Counted from the stretch's first letter, positions 19,155 to 28,952 are shown. The stretch: DNA of 64,000 nucleotides from Oscillatoria princeps RMCB-10 (GCA_019359235.1 JAHHHT010000002.1:62001-126000); one strand, 5' to 3'. Notes: generated from the letters alone by a model not told the origin. A program made the numbers and translations.

Positions 19155-19517
19155 TTAACTCACCGGCAAGTTAACAATCCGGTCTTGATATTCCTTCTCA
19201 AACGACGCCTCAGCAACGAAAATCAACTCCTCAATCGTTTGCCCCCTACTCATCTTAGGATTCAGAATAAAAATCCCCGGTACATGCCGGTCTGACTCTA
19301 TATGGTCAATCAAGTGCACCGGCATCGACGTGCGGTTATTCGTCACCAGCACAAAATTATATGCTTCACACCGGCACAAAATTTCAGGATCTAAAGTCCC
19401 TCTCGATGGAGCCCCCGGTTCTCCCACCACCCACATGACGATGTTGGAATTGCGCCGGTGCAATTGGGTTTTATAGGTGGGCTCCACATTTTCATCCAGC
19501 AGATATTGCAGACTCAT
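19155..19517 (-). CDS. DUF5615 PIN-like toxin-type protein
   Basis: 120 aa. Starts SLQYLLDENVEP, with acidic residues placed as in Mut7-C/PIN-like DUF5615 nucleases, and VLVTNNRTSMPVHL later. Its start overlaps the end of the DUF433 gene by 26 bases. Such pairs are treated as putative toxin-antitoxin modules. Confidence 0.75.
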   Translation of the reverse strand: MSLQYLLDENVEPTYKTQLHRRNSNIVMWVVGEPGAPSRGTLDPEILCRCEAYNFVLVTNNRTSMPVHLIDHIESDRHVPGIFILNPKMSRGQTIEELIFVAEASFEKEYQDRIVNLPVS

Positions 19518-19845
19518 TTGCTTTCTTCATCGCCTCTCGCTCAGCTTTCAACTTCCGCAGCCGCAACACCGGCGGTGGTGGGTTCAACTCTTGCTCTTTA
19601 CGTTGCCGCTCCCCCCACTCCAGCCAGTCAGCTATATACTTACTGACAGCTTCTTTATTGTGCAAGTAATATAAAATAGTCGCATAGACTTGCTCCAGAG
19701 TAACAGACGGGTAACTTTGGGCAATCTCCTCTGGAGTCCGAGAGCGATGGATAAAATCGTACAGAATCGTCTCAATCCCTACCCGCGTGCCTCTCACCCG
19801 AATATCATCGGGGCGCTGGAAGTCGAAATAGTCTTCTAGTTGCAT
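19492..19845 (-). CDS. DUF433 antitoxin-like protein
   Basis: 117 aa. DDIRVRGTRVGIETILYDFIHRSRTPEEIAQSYPSVTLEQVYATILYYL is the DUF433 helix-turn-helix core. GGAGG 8 bases before the ATG. First gene of a two-gene operon with the DUF5615 protein. The C-terminal basic tail is longer than in many members. Confidence 0.85.
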   Translation of the reverse strand: MQLEDYFDFQRPDDIRVRGTRVGIETILYDFIHRSRTPEEIAQSYPSVTLEQVYATILYYLHNKEAVSKYIADWLEWGERQRKEQELNPPPPVLRLRKLKAEREAMKKANESAISAG

Positions 19846-20002
19846 CAGTCAATCCTCCAACTCTACCGGCACACTTGACAGTCGGTCACAGTTTACAGTT
19901 TGTAGTTGGGCTTTAGCCCAAAAGTTCGTAGTTGGGCTTTAGCCCAACCGGCCACTCACCTATTATTATAACTCAAGTTGCTACTTACCAATCACTCAGG
20001 CG

Positions 20003-20081
20003 AGATCCCCCCCTAGCCCCCCTTAAAAAGGGGGGGAACATTCTCAAAGCCCCCCTTTTTAAGGGGGGTTTGGGGGGATCT
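20003..20081. repeat. AGATCCCCCC...GGGGGGATCT inverted element (R4)
   Basis: 79-base element with ends AGATCCCCCCCTAGCCCCCC and GGGGGGTTTGGGGGGATCT and an inner CCTTAAAAAGG / CCTTTTTAAGG palindrome. Further copies: 28289-28371 (inside cobN), 29041-29077 (half), 41282-41360, 52186-52264 (inside the Y-RNA array). Confidence 0.9.
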
Positions 20082-20213
20082 GGATGCTTATACTTGTTGG
20101 GAGCCACTTGGGTTATTATATTATAACACAGCTGGGCGAACTTAATCTCGCCTAGCCCGTCTAACAGAAAAAGGCGATCGCCCCTTTTTTACCAAAGCAA
20201 CCGCCCCTTTAAA

Positions 20214-20549
20214 TCACAAATATTCAAGACGCCCCTGCATTTCTTCGGGTTCGAGAACTTCCCAAATTAGAATCAAGCCTCGAATAATTTCCCCAGTTGA
20301 GCGACTTTCTTTGATGCAGTAAGCAATTCCAGCATGATTAGCCCCAGCCTGATACAGCCGCAGAAAGTCATCATCCTGAGTAAAAATTACTCGCTTCTGA
20401 GACAGCGCAAATTCTAGTTGCACCTCATCTGATGCCGCGATTAGTCCGGCTTCTGACGTAGCTGTCACATCAACGCCCCGCCGGCGCAAGCCATCCGCAA
20501 CAGCACTGTTCACGTTTTCATCGAGATGGAATCTAATCCTTCTTGACAT
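20214..20549 (-). CDS. DUF5615 PIN-like toxin-type protein (second module)
   Basis: 111 aa. RIRFHLDENVNSAVADGLRRRGVDV and VIFTQDDDFLRL are the conserved acidic motifs of the family. Start overlaps the DUF433 stop by 17 bases. Confidence 0.85.
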   Translation of the reverse strand: MSRRIRFHLDENVNSAVADGLRRRGVDVTATSEAGLIAASDEVQLEFALSQKRVIFTQDDDFLRLYQAGANHAGIAYCIKESRSTGEIIRGLILIWEVLEPEEMQGRLEYL

Positions 20550-20859
20550 GGCGACTTTTTAGCTTTTGCTGAACGAGAGAAGGATTTTTATCCTGCATTT
20601 CTCTGCCAAACGCTTCCCCCTCTGCAATCTGTCGCCTGATCTCTTCCATGTTGTCGTGATAATACGCCAAAGCAGCGTACACATCAGCTAGAGTGATACT
20701 TGGGTATTGGAACACAATCTCGTCAGGGCTAAGTCCCATCCGTTCGTGCCAAATAACAATATCTTCCACTCGAATCCGATGGCCCGCAATGCGCGGTTTG
20801 CCGCCACACACGCCGGGAGTGATTTCAATGTGTTCCTGAATGACTGGCTCTACAGACAT
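20533..20859 (-). CDS. DUF433 antitoxin-like protein (second module)
   Basis: 108 aa from MSVEPVIQEH (20859); the frame reaches 20883. GVCGGKPRIAGHRIRVEDIVIWHERMGLSPDEIVFQYPSITLADVYAALAYYHDN is the typical DUF433 core. Only ~700 bases from the first module but too divergent in sequence to be a recent copy. Confidence 0.88.
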   Translation of the reverse strand: MSVEPVIQEHIEITPGVCGGKPRIAGHRIRVEDIVIWHERMGLSPDEIVFQYPSITLADVYAALAYYHDNMEEIRRQIAEGEAFGREMQDKNPSLVQQKLKSRHVKKD

Positions 20860-20939
20860 CGCTAATTCTTTACACTCACTCAACTATTTTATCAATTGTA
20901 TCACAAAAAAGCGCACCTTGCGGGTGGCGGTTCCATATT

Positions 20940-21420
20940 TTCATCCAGTCATAGCTTATAGGGTGCCTTCCCCAGAACGCACCCTACTTCTACTCCCGCC
21001 CCTTCCGTTCGGCGCGGCGGGAGGGAACACGCCCCCACCGGCGGCATTTTTTTGTACAGCCCCGATTTACGATGAGACTGTTGGCGAATTGATGTGGGGG
21101 CTTACACCCTACGCTTTCTTTTGGGGGTAGGTTTTTCGAGTTGTCTGTGGCTAGCGCTTGGGGGAAGGGCGAAGCATGAGCGTTAGCGAAGCGGCTGCGT
21201 CAGCAGCTATGTAATTTTTTCCCTGAGTCCCACAAATGGTCGCGCTCATGCTTCGCCCCTACAAAGATTCTGTAGGGGGGAAGCATTGGCGGGACAAGCT
21301 TTGGGACACCACCCGATATCTTCATTCGCCAATGCTTCCCCCTCTTCGATCGAGCAACGAAAAGGTCTAACCCCCCTCACGAATTCGCCAACAGCTTCTT
21401 TACGATCGCCGGCTCTCTTG
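20940..21420. repeat. Repeat-filled gap with an imperfect copy of the 36.7-kb element
   Basis: The gap 20884-21675 contains an R7 half (20950-20988), a GCGTTAGCGAAGCGGC-type palindrome (21180-21205) and from ~21240 a segment reading CGCGCTCATGCTTCGCCCC, ATTCTGTAGGGG, GAAGCATTGGCG and TTCGCCAATGCTTCCCC. A diverged copy with the same order is at 36730-36880. GAAGCATTGGCG / CGCCAATGCTTC form inverted ends. No gene seen. Confidence 0.6.
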
Positions 21421-21675
21421 GAGGCGCGACTGCGTGTGATTTAACAGTCCAAGCATACGCCACCCCAATTTTACCCCAAAACCGGCATAATGAATACCGA
21501 TGCAATCATGAATAATAATGGTTGGCTCTCCCTTAATCCACACCGGCACTCGCGGTGCCGGCACGACCTTAGTACAGGCTACCGTGCCGTGCCCCTCAAT
21601 CCTGCCACAATTTCAGCCAGCACTTATTTCTTGCTACCTTAAAACAAAGAGCCGGTAAAGCAGAAGGATTTAATA

Positions 21676-22019
21676 ATGACTAAACTCCAAGAAGCAATGG
21701 CCGAAATGCTGAAAGCCGAAGACACTTTTCAGCGCGAACCGAGTGCCGCTTCATCGAAACCTTAACCTTTAGCAACTTCGACGAAATTGTCGCGATGCTC
21801 GATAAAGCACTGGCAGAAGATTGGATGGCACTGCCGGTTTGGGCGAGAAATCTGGCATTTCGTCTCGCTTGCCTCCTCGCACCCAAAAAAAATACCGAAA
21901 TTCGCCGCCGCGCCGCCGCAGATTTGCGCAGCTTCGGACCCGACTGGGACGGTGAGGCAGACCGGCTAGAGCGAGAAGCTTATCAGCTAGACGCCATTCC
22001 ATCAAATCGCGTGAATTAA
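21676..22019 (+). pseudogene. Frameshifted small protein gene
   Basis: Frame 1 starts MTKLQEAMAEMLKAEDTFQRE and soon stops at ~21764. A different frame carries a coherent continuation through that point: CRFIETLTFSNFDEIVAMLD then KALAEDWMALPVWARNLAFRL and ending LEREAYQLDAIPSN (stop 22019). Joining them needs one shift near 21735-21745. Composition of both pieces is like a single acidic ~110-aa helical protein. Either a pseudogene or a sequence error; family not recognised. Confidence 0.55.
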
Positions 22020-22022
22020 GCG

Positions 22023-22112
22023 TGTAGGGTGCGTTCCCCCAAGGGGAACGCACCCTACTTATTCCCCCCCTCCCCGTTCACGGGGAGGGGGTTGGGGGGT
22101 GGGGTTCTTCAT
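22023..22112. repeat. R7 palindrome plus R5 hairpin
   Basis: TAGGGTGCGTTCCCC facing GGGGAACGCACCCTA, then a CCCCTCCCCGTTCACGGGGAGGGGG hairpin (R5); sits between convergent genes and could terminate both. Confidence 0.65.
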
Positions 22113-22160
22113 CCCACTTTCTGTGCAACGCCTTATTTCTACCGGCCTACTTATCACCCC

Positions 22161-24620
22161 TCAATTTTGCCAACCGGCACTCCTCGCCGCAGAAATCACC
22201 CCTGCCGACTGATCCCTTCCCGCCGCAGTCAGCTTGGTGATTTTTTGCAACAGCCTCGCCGGCTGCACCGGCTTTAGCAAAAGATCGTCCGCCCCCTCCC
22301 CCCCTAGTTCCAGCGCATGGGGAGTTTTTGCCGTCAAACCCAGAACCTTCAACTGTTGCCCAACCGGCGACTGGCGCAGCTCACTGATGATTTCATTCCC
22401 GTCCATACCCGGCAATTCCATATCCACAATCACCGCCACCGGCTCCAACAGCTCAATTTGCTCAATCGCCGTAGAACCCTCAATCAGCCACACCACCTGA
22501 TATCCCGCCGCCGTCAGAATATCGCACATCAGCGTCGCCATCTCTTCATCGTCTTCAATCAGCACAATACCCCCTTGAAAACGAGCCGGACTTTCCTTCG
22601 GCGCTTGCGCAGCCAGAGCGGGGACAGCCGGGGACAGTGGCTGCGCCGGCAGCCAGACAGTAAACGTCGATCCCTCACCCACTGCCGATTCTACTTCAAT
22701 CATGCCCCCGTGCAGCTCTACCAGCTGCTTCGTCAGCGCCAAACCCAAGCCGGTTCCGCCGTATTTTCGGTGGTGCGAGCTATCCAACTGCTGGAATTTC
22801 TCAAAAAGCAGCGGTAGCTGGTTTTCCGGAATCCCAATACCCGTGTCCTCCACCTGAAACAGGGCGGCATTGCCCTCCACCCAGACCCGCAGCGTCACCA
22901 CTCCGCCAGCGTGAGTAAATTTTACCGCATTGCTCAACAGATTGTAAACAATCTGTTTTACCCTCCTGTAGTCTGCTGTAAACCTGTCCCGCCCGGCTTC
23001 AACTTTTAAATCCATTTCCAGTTCCACCCCACCGGATCGGGCTTTTTCCTGAAGCTCTTGCAAGCTTTGACCTGCCAGTTGGCGCAGGGAAAACTCACTA
23101 ATATTCAACACCGTCTTCCCCGCCTCCACTTGAGACAAATCGAGGATATCATTAATTAGCTCTAACAAATGTTCCCCGCTTTCGTGAATAGTTTGCAGAT
23201 AACTGCGCTGCTTCTGATTCAGCTGACCCAAAGACCAGCGCAACAGCGTCGCCGACATGCCAATCACGCAGGTGAGGGGAGTGCGCAACTCGTGGCTCAT
23301 CGTCGAGAGGAACTCACTCTTAGCGCGGCTGGCGGCTTGAGCGGCAATCAGCGCGTCTTGCAGCGCTTGCGTGCGCTCTATCACCCGCTGTTCCAGAGTT
23401 TGTTTCTGCTCCTGCAACTCGGCATAAAGCTGGGCTTGGTGAATCCCCACCGCCAAGTGTTCAGCAATCTCCTTGAGAAAATCTTTTTCACTCTCACTCC
23501 ACCGGCGCGGCAGATCGCACTGCTGGGCAATCAGCAACCCCCACAGTTCGTCACCCACCACAATCGGCGCGACCAGCTTAGCTCGCACCCGCGCCCGTCG
23601 CATTAAGTCCAAAAAGCACGGCGAGAAAGCGTAGGCGATTTCAGTATCTTCTATCGCTTGGGTGAACCCCTTGCGATATTTCTTGCGCAAGTTGCAAACG
23701 CTGACAAAACAGCGCTCCCCTTCCGTCCAGTTCAGTACCGAAGATATGCCATCCGATGACCGGGCTTCATAGGTAATGCGACCCCAGTTCCGCTCAGCAC
23801 TGAGTCCGCTTGACTGAGCCGGTTCAGGGCGCAGAGGACTCAGGACAGAGGGATTCTTGACTCTCTCCCCCTCCACAGCCACCCAGTTCCCGTTCCCCTC
23901 AATCTCCTCCTCGGCGGGAAGGACATCAAATTGATATATTGCCAGCCGGTCTACCTGTAGCAAACGCTGCACCTGCTCAACAGCAGTTGACAAAATTACC
24001 GGCAGCTCCAGACTCTGGCGGATCTGGCTTGTCACCTGATTCAGGAGTCGCTCCTGTTCAATCTGCTGGCGCAGCGCTTCTTCCACCGGCATGCAGACGG
24101 AAACATACGGGTACACCCGCTCCGCTGCGGGAAACTCCGGTTCTTTCGGAGCGAGAATCTCCAGCAACTGCAGCACCAGCTCAGTCGGCATCAGCCCATC
24201 GCTGGCTCTCAGGATGCCTCCCGCTTGCTCTACCAGACTTGTCGCACTGGGACTGGAGTCCACAAAGCAGGCCAGCTGCGACAGGAAGCTGGCGATCGCC
24301 TCCCGGTCAAACGTTAGCTCCACCTCATAGAGCGCCTCGTTTGCCATAAGCCACCCTCCCTGCTGTGCGGGTGTGCGCGGCTTGCCCTTCAGCAGCCCGC
24401 TAAACCGCCCGGACACCACCAGCACGAACCGTTCCGCCTGCCGCTCCGGGGCAAGTTCCACAGGGCCAAGTATATCTTCTGCGATCGCAAACGCCCCTTC
24501 CCCAGAGCTTTGAGCCGCCTGCAGCAGCAGTTCGCGCAGCCGGTCGAAGCTCTCTACAGGCAAGGTTCGACGGAAAAATTGAAAACTAGGGATTGGAGCC
24601 GGTTTGTTTGCAGGAAGCAT
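22161..24620 (-). CDS. Hybrid sensor histidine kinase (GAF-HisKA-HATPase-REC)
   Basis: 819 aa. N-terminal ~200 residues are an unassigned sensory region; GAF domain (~residues 205-400, with VDRLAIYQFD and ELWGLLIAQQC); coiled linker; HisKA with SHELRTPLTCVIG; HATPase_c with N (NLLSNAVKFTHAG), G1 (DTGIGIPE), F (FEKFQQ), G2 (GTGLGLAL); C-terminal receiver with IVLIEDDEE, phospho-acceptor Asp in VDMELPG, and LLLKP lysine. No transmembrane segment, so cytosolic. Start at 24620 has no good SD. Divergent from cobN. Confidence 0.93.
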   Translation of the reverse strand: MLPANKPAPIPSFQFFRRTLPVESFDRLRELLLQAAQSSGEGAFAIAEDILGPVELAPERQAERFVLVVSGRFSGLLKGKPRTPAQQGGWLMANEALYEVELTFDREAIASFLSQLACFVDSSPSATSLVEQAGGILRASDGLMPTELVLQLLEILAPKEPEFPAAERVYPYVSVCMPVEEALRQQIEQERLLNQVTSQIRQSLELPVILSTAVEQVQRLLQVDRLAIYQFDVLPAEEEIEGNGNWVAVEGERVKNPSVLSPLRPEPAQSSGLSAERNWGRITYEARSSDGISSVLNWTEGERCFVSVCNLRKKYRKGFTQAIEDTEIAYAFSPCFLDLMRRARVRAKLVAPIVVGDELWGLLIAQQCDLPRRWSESEKDFLKEIAEHLAVGIHQAQLYAELQEQKQTLEQRVIERTQALQDALIAAQAASRAKSEFLSTMSHELRTPLTCVIGMSATLLRWSLGQLNQKQRSYLQTIHESGEHLLELINDILDLSQVEAGKTVLNISEFSLRQLAGQSLQELQEKARSGGVELEMDLKVEAGRDRFTADYRRVKQIVYNLLSNAVKFTHAGGVVTLRVWVEGNAALFQVEDTGIGIPENQLPLLFEKFQQLDSSHHRKYGGTGLGLALTKQLVELHGGMIEVESAVGEGSTFTVWLPAQPLSPAVPALAAQAPKESPARFQGGIVLIEDDEEMATLMCDILTAAGYQVVWLIEGSTAIEQIELLEPVAVIVDMELPGMDGNEIISELRQSPVGQQLKVLGLTAKTPHALELGGEGADDLLLKPVQPARLLQKITKLTAAGRDQSAGVISAARSAGWQN

Positions 24621-24947
24621 GACAGTTGACAGGGGAAAGCCTTTCCTGAGACTCGATCGATAGGCAGTAACCGGCTCAATCGGAGTTTCCAGTTACGCGG
24701 GCCTAATTGCTCGCAACAGAGCCCGGAAAAGCTCTCTGGTGTCTCTGGCGTTCTAGCGCCGGTGCGCTTTTCGTTTTTTCGGTGAGTTATTCTGCTATAG
24801 TAAACTGCGCAGGCAGTTGTTTTTACCGGCAACAGCTTAAATTATTATTTTCTTTTTTCAGCCGCGCTGAAAGAGGACGGGCAGAATCTAGGGACTGGGC
24901 CTTCGGCACCAGCTGCTGAATCTCTAACGCCACACAAAAGGAACGTC

Positions 24948-27900
24948 ATGCACCGAATCGCCGCCACTCCAGGAGGTTGGGACCCTCAAACCGAAGGCGT
25001 CATCTTCATCGACCAGACACCGGCACCCATCATCTTTCTCACCGCTGCAGACACCGACATTCTTTCCCTGGCTCGCGCCGTCTCCCAACTGCCAGAGGGA
25101 TTCCCCGCCCTGCGGGTGGCCAACCTCCTCCACTTGCAGCAACAGCTGACTATCGACACTTATGCCGAGCGCGTCTTACAACCGGCACGCGCCATTGTCC
25201 TGCGCCTCCTCGGCGGGCGCTCCTACTGGTCTTACGGACTCGAAGTCGTGCGCGAAACCGCACAGCGCACCGGCGCGGCGCTGATTGTCCTCCCCGGAGA
25301 CGACCGCCCCGACCCAGATTTAATCAGCCACTCCACCGTTCCCCTCTCCACCGTCAACCAGCTGTGGCGCTACTTCACCTTTGGCGGTGTCGAAAATACC
25401 CTCAACGCCCTGCAATTCCTCGCCCGCGTCTGTCTTGGACACCACTGCAACCCACCGGCACCCCAAGAAGTTCCTGCCGTGGGCCTTTACCCTCTTCTAG
25501 AGACGCAATTTATCGCGTCTTCCCCACAGTCCCCTCTTGTAGAGACGCGATTTATCGCGTCTCATGCCGGGGAAAGGGGAAAAACGGGTGACGCCCTTGC
25601 TCTTGCTGGACAACACCGGCAAGAACAATCATCCGACGCCCTTTCCCCCACTCCCAAAGTCGGCATCCTCTTCTACCGCGCCCACTACCTCGCCGGCAAC
25701 ACCGCCCCCATCGACGCCCTCTGTCAAGCCCTAACCGACCGGCACCTGCAACCCGTGCCAGTTTTTCTTTCTTCCCTGCGCGACTCCGACGTGCGAGACG
25801 AACTGCTGGAATATTTCCAGCCAAAAAACAGCCCCGCTATCGAACTTGTCCTCAATACCACAAGTTTTGCAATAAGTCAACCCTCAACCTTCAATTCCAC
25901 CCAAAATCCCAAACCCCCAATCCCAAATTTAGACGTGCCTTGGCTGCAGGTAATTTTCAGCAGCAGCACAGCACAGCAGTGGGAATCCGGATTCCAAGGG
26001 CTTTCGCCGCGAGATGTGGCCATGAATGTGGCCCTGCCAGAAGTGGACGGGCGAATTATCAGCCGCGCCGTTTCTTTTAAAGCCGCGCAAAACCGGCACC
26101 CCCTGCTGGAAACAGAGGTGGTAGTCTATGAGCCGGTGCCCTCTCGCATCGAATTTGTCGCCGATTTGGCCGCTAACTGGGTGCGCTTGCGCCGAACACC
26201 CCCCAAAGACCGCCGCATCGCCCTGATTTTGGCCAACTACCCCAGCCGCAACGGGCGTCTGGCCAATGGCGTGGGGCTGGACACGCCGGCCAGCTGTGTG
26301 GCAATTCTCAACGCGCTGCAGCACGCTGGGTATCGCGTTGAGAACCCGCCGGCAACGGGGGATGAGTTAATCGCGCGACTGACTGCTGGGGTGACGAACG
26401 ATCCGGAAAGCTGCTGGCGGGGGGGAAGCCACCGGCTGTCTGTTAAGGAGTACGGGGAATATTTCGCTTCGCTGCCGGTGGAAGTCCAGAAAGGGATTGG
26501 CGATCGCTGGGGGGTTTTTGGGAAAGGCACAGGCGAGACGCTACGTCAGGAAAAACAGAAGGAAGAGTTGACTATTTCGGGGATTGAGTTGGGAAATGTG
26601 TTTGTGGGGATTCAACCGGCACGGGGTTATGAGGTTGACCCGTCTTTAAATTATCACGCCCCGGATTTAGAGCCCCCTCATAATTATTTGGCTTTTTATT
26701 ATTGGCTGCGGGAACACTTTGGGGCGCAGGCGATCGTGCATGTGGGGAAACACGGGAATCTGGAATGGTTGCCGGGTAAGAGTGTGGCGCTGTCTGAGTG
26801 CTGCTATCCGGAGGTGGCGCTGGGTCCGCTGCCGCACCTGTATCCTTTTATTGTGAACGATCCGGGGGAAGGTGCTCAAGCTAAACGGCGAGCGCAGGCG
26901 GTGATTGTAGACCATTTGACGCCGCCGATGACTCGCGCTGAGCTTTATGGCCCTTTGCAGCAGCTGGAAGGTCTGGTTGATGAGTTTTATGAGGCTGAGA
27001 GTTTAGACCCGAAGCGGCTGCCGGCGATTCGGGAGCGGATCGCGGAGCTGGTTTTGCGAGAAAATTTGCACGAGGATTTGGGAATAGAAAAGGAGGAGTT
27101 ACAAAAGCAAAAATCCACAATCCTAAATCAAATAGATGGCTATCTGTGTGAGTTGAAAGAGGCGCAGATTAGGGACGGGTTGCACATTTTTGGGCGGTGT
27201 CCTGAAGGGCGGCAGCTGCGGGATTTGATTGTGGCTGTCGCCCGCCATCCGGGTGCCGGTCGTCTGGGGCTAACCCGCGCTTTGGCAAAGGATTGGGGGC
27301 TGGAGTTTGACCCGCTGACAGCTGATCCGTCCCAAGAGATTTTCGATTTTCGATTTTCGATTTTAGATTCAATCCAAAATCCAAAATCCACAATCCAAAA
27401 CCCAAAGATTGTAGGCGATATAATAGAACTCCTAGAGCTTCATGCAGCCGATCTGGTAGAACGCCTCATCCAAAATCCAAAATCCAAAATCCAAAATCCA
27501 GAAGCAACCCAGCGGGAGTTGGAGTGGATACGGGACTGGCTGCTGCCGGCTTTGCAGCAAACGGAGGGGGAGATCGCTCAGTTGCTGCGCGGGTTGGATG
27601 GTTGTTTTGTGCCAAGCGGACCCGCCGGCGCACCGACGCGGGGACGCCCGGAGGTGTTGCCCACGGGGCGCAATTTTTACTCGGTGGATATCCGCGCTGT
27701 GCCTACGGAAACGGCGTGGGATGTGGGGCGCAAGGCGGCGGAGGCGCTGGTTGAGCGCTACGCGCAGGAAAATGGGGAGTTTCCCAAAAGGCTGGGGCTG
27801 TCGGTGTGGGGGACTTCTGCGATGCGCACCGGCGGGGATGATATCGCAGAGGCGCTGGCTTTGTTGGGGGTGAGGCCGGTTTGGGATGGGCCTTCGCGGC

Positions 27901-28952
27901 GGGTGGTGGATTTTGAAATCCTGCCGGTGCGGGTGTTGGGGCGTCCGAGGGTGGATGTGACTTTGAGGATTTCTGGGTTTTTTCGGGATGCGTTTCCGAA
28001 TTTGATTGATTTGTTTGACGCAGCGGTGGCGGCGGTTGCCGGTTTGGATGAGCCGGCGGAGCAAAATCCTCTGGCGGCTGCTGTTAGGGAGGAAGCGCAG
28101 CTGTGGCGAGATGCCGGTTTGGACGAGATGCCGGCGCAGTTGCGAGCCCGATACCGCATTTTTGGCTCGAAACCGGGGGCTTACGGTGCCGGTTTGCAAG
28201 GTTTAATTGAGGCGCAAAACTGGACGGATGACGAAGATTTAGCCCGCGCTTACATTAACTGGAGCAGCTACGCTTACACCGGCAGTGCAGATCCCCCCCA
28301 ACCCCCCCTTAATAAGGGGGGGCAAGAGGGGATTTCACCCCCCCTTTTTAAGGGGGGGCAGGGGGGGATCGCAGCCCCGGAAGCTTTTGAGCGGCGTCTG
28401 AAAGGGATGCAAATTGTGCTGCACAATCAGGACAACCGGGAGCACGATTTGCTGGATTCGGATGACTATTACCAGTTCCAAGGGGGTTTAACCGCAGCTG
28501 TGCGGGCGATAACTGGGAAGAATCCCCACACCTATTTCGGGGATAATTCGATGCCGGAAAATCCGAAGGTGCGCCGGTTGCAGGAGGAAATTGCGCGGGT
28601 GTACCGCTCGCGGGTGGTGAATCCCAAGTGGATTGCTGGGGTGATGCGCCACGGTTACAAGGGCGCTTTTGAGATGGCGGCGACGGTGGATTATTTATTT
28701 GCGTATGACGCCACGGCTCGCTGTGTGGGAGATTTTATGTATGAGGGGGTGGCGAAGGCGTATTTGTTGGAGCCGGCTGTGCGGGAGTTCATTGAGCAGA
28801 AGAATCCGTGGGCGCTGCGGGACATGGCGGAACGGTTGCTGGAGGCGCACCAGCGGGGTTTGTGGCAGTCTGCCGGTGTGGGAATGGTCGAGGAGTTGCG
28901 CTTGCTGGTTAATCACGCCGAGGGTATAATTGAATCTGCCGCCGGTCTTTAA
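24948..28952 (+). CDS. cobN: Cobaltochelatase subunit CobN with repeat-derived insertions
   Basis: 1334 aa. Inserts cobalt into the corrin ring for cobalamin, as the large subunit of an ATP-dependent chelatase. Start MHRIAATPGGWDP with AAAGGA 6 bases upstream. Conserved blocks such as PARAIVLRLLGGRSYWSYGLE, HVGKHGNLEWLPGKSVALS and YFGDNSMPENPKVRRLQEEIARV (in parts) are intact and the frame is open throughout. Five stretches are not family sequence but translated dispersed repeats: 25497-25563, 25884-25928, 27338-27412, 27468-27501 and 28289-28371. All preserve the frame. No cobalamin riboswitch recognised in 24621-24947. Confidence 0.93.
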   Translation: MHRIAATPGGWDPQTEGVIFIDQTPAPIIFLTAADTDILSLARAVSQLPEGFPALRVANLLHLQQQLTIDTYAERVLQPARAIVLRLLGGRSYWSYGLEVVRETAQRTGAALIVLPGDDRPDPDLISHSTVPLSTVNQLWRYFTFGGVENTLNALQFLARVCLGHHCNPPAPQEVPAVGLYPLLETQFIASSPQSPLVETRFIASHAGERGKTGDALALAGQHRQEQSSDALSPTPKVGILFYRAHYLAGNTAPIDALCQALTDRHLQPVPVFLSSLRDSDVRDELLEYFQPKNSPAIELVLNTTSFAISQPSTFNSTQNPKPPIPNLDVPWLQVIFSSSTAQQWESGFQGLSPRDVAMNVALPEVDGRIISRAVSFKAAQNRHPLLETEVVVYEPVPSRIEFVADLAANWVRLRRTPPKDRRIALILANYPSRNGRLANGVGLDTPASCVAILNALQHAGYRVENPPATGDELIARLTAGVTNDPESCWRGGSHRLSVKEYGEYFASLPVEVQKGIGDRWGVFGKGTGETLRQEKQKEELTISGIELGNVFVGIQPARGYEVDPSLNYHAPDLEPPHNYLAFYYWLREHFGAQAIVHVGKHGNLEWLPGKSVALSECCYPEVALGPLPHLYPFIVNDPGEGAQAKRRAQAVIVDHLTPPMTRAELYGPLQQLEGLVDEFYEAESLDPKRLPAIRERIAELVLRENLHEDLGIEKEELQKQKSTILNQIDGYLCELKEAQIRDGLHIFGRCPEGRQLRDLIVAVARHPGAGRLGLTRALAKDWGLEFDPLTADPSQEIFDFRFSILDSIQNPKSTIQNPKIVGDIIELLELHAADLVERLIQNPKSKIQNPEATQRELEWIRDWLLPALQQTEGEIAQLLRGLDGCFVPSGPAGAPTRGRPEVLPTGRNFYSVDIRAVPTETAWDVGRKAAEALVERYAQENGEFPKRLGLSVWGTSAMRTGGDDIAEALALLGVRPVWDGPSRRVVDFEILPVRVLGRPRVDVTLRISGFFRDAFPNLIDLFDAAVAAVAGLDEPAEQNPLAAAVREEAQLWRDAGLDEMPAQLRARYRIFGSKPGAYGAGLQGLIEAQNWTDDEDLARAYINWSSYAYTGSADPPQPPLNKGGQEGISPPLFKGGQGGIAAPEAFERRLKGMQIVLHNQDNREHDLLDSDDYYQFQGGLTAAVRAITGKNPHTYFGDNSMPENPKVRRLQEEIARVYRSRVVNPKWIAGVMRHGYKGAFEMAATVDYLFAYDATARCVGDFMYEGVAKAYLLEPAVREFIEQKNPWALRDMAERLLEAHQRGLWQSAGVGMVEELRLLVNHAEGIIESAAGL
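25497..25563. repeat. Two R3 palindromes inside cobN
   Basis: AGAGACGCAATTTATCGCGT and AGAGACGCGATTTATCGCGT units, translated as ETQFIAS and ETRFIAS. Frame retained. Confidence 0.85.
27338..27501. repeat. Two AATCCAAAATCCAAAATCC repeat tracts inside cobN (R8)
   Basis: Tracts at 27338-27412 and 27468-27501 read as SIQNPKSTIQNPK and LIQNPKSKIQNPE. A shorter relative at 25884-25928 gives STQNPKPPIPN. The same low-complexity repeat is intergenic at 53564-53600. Confidence 0.85.
28289..28371. repeat. R4 element inside cobN
   Basis: GATCCCCCCCAACCCCCC to GGGGGGGATC, translated as DPPQPPLNKGGQEGISPPLF and onward; flanked on both sides by conserved CobN sequence (SSYAYTGSA and AFERRLKGMQIV). Confidence 0.88.

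Noticed and set aside
24621-24947. Cobalamin riboswitch ahead of cobN
   Set aside because: I could not find the B12-box or the conserved GGGAA/GGTG core; only promoter-like AT-rich sequence is visible.
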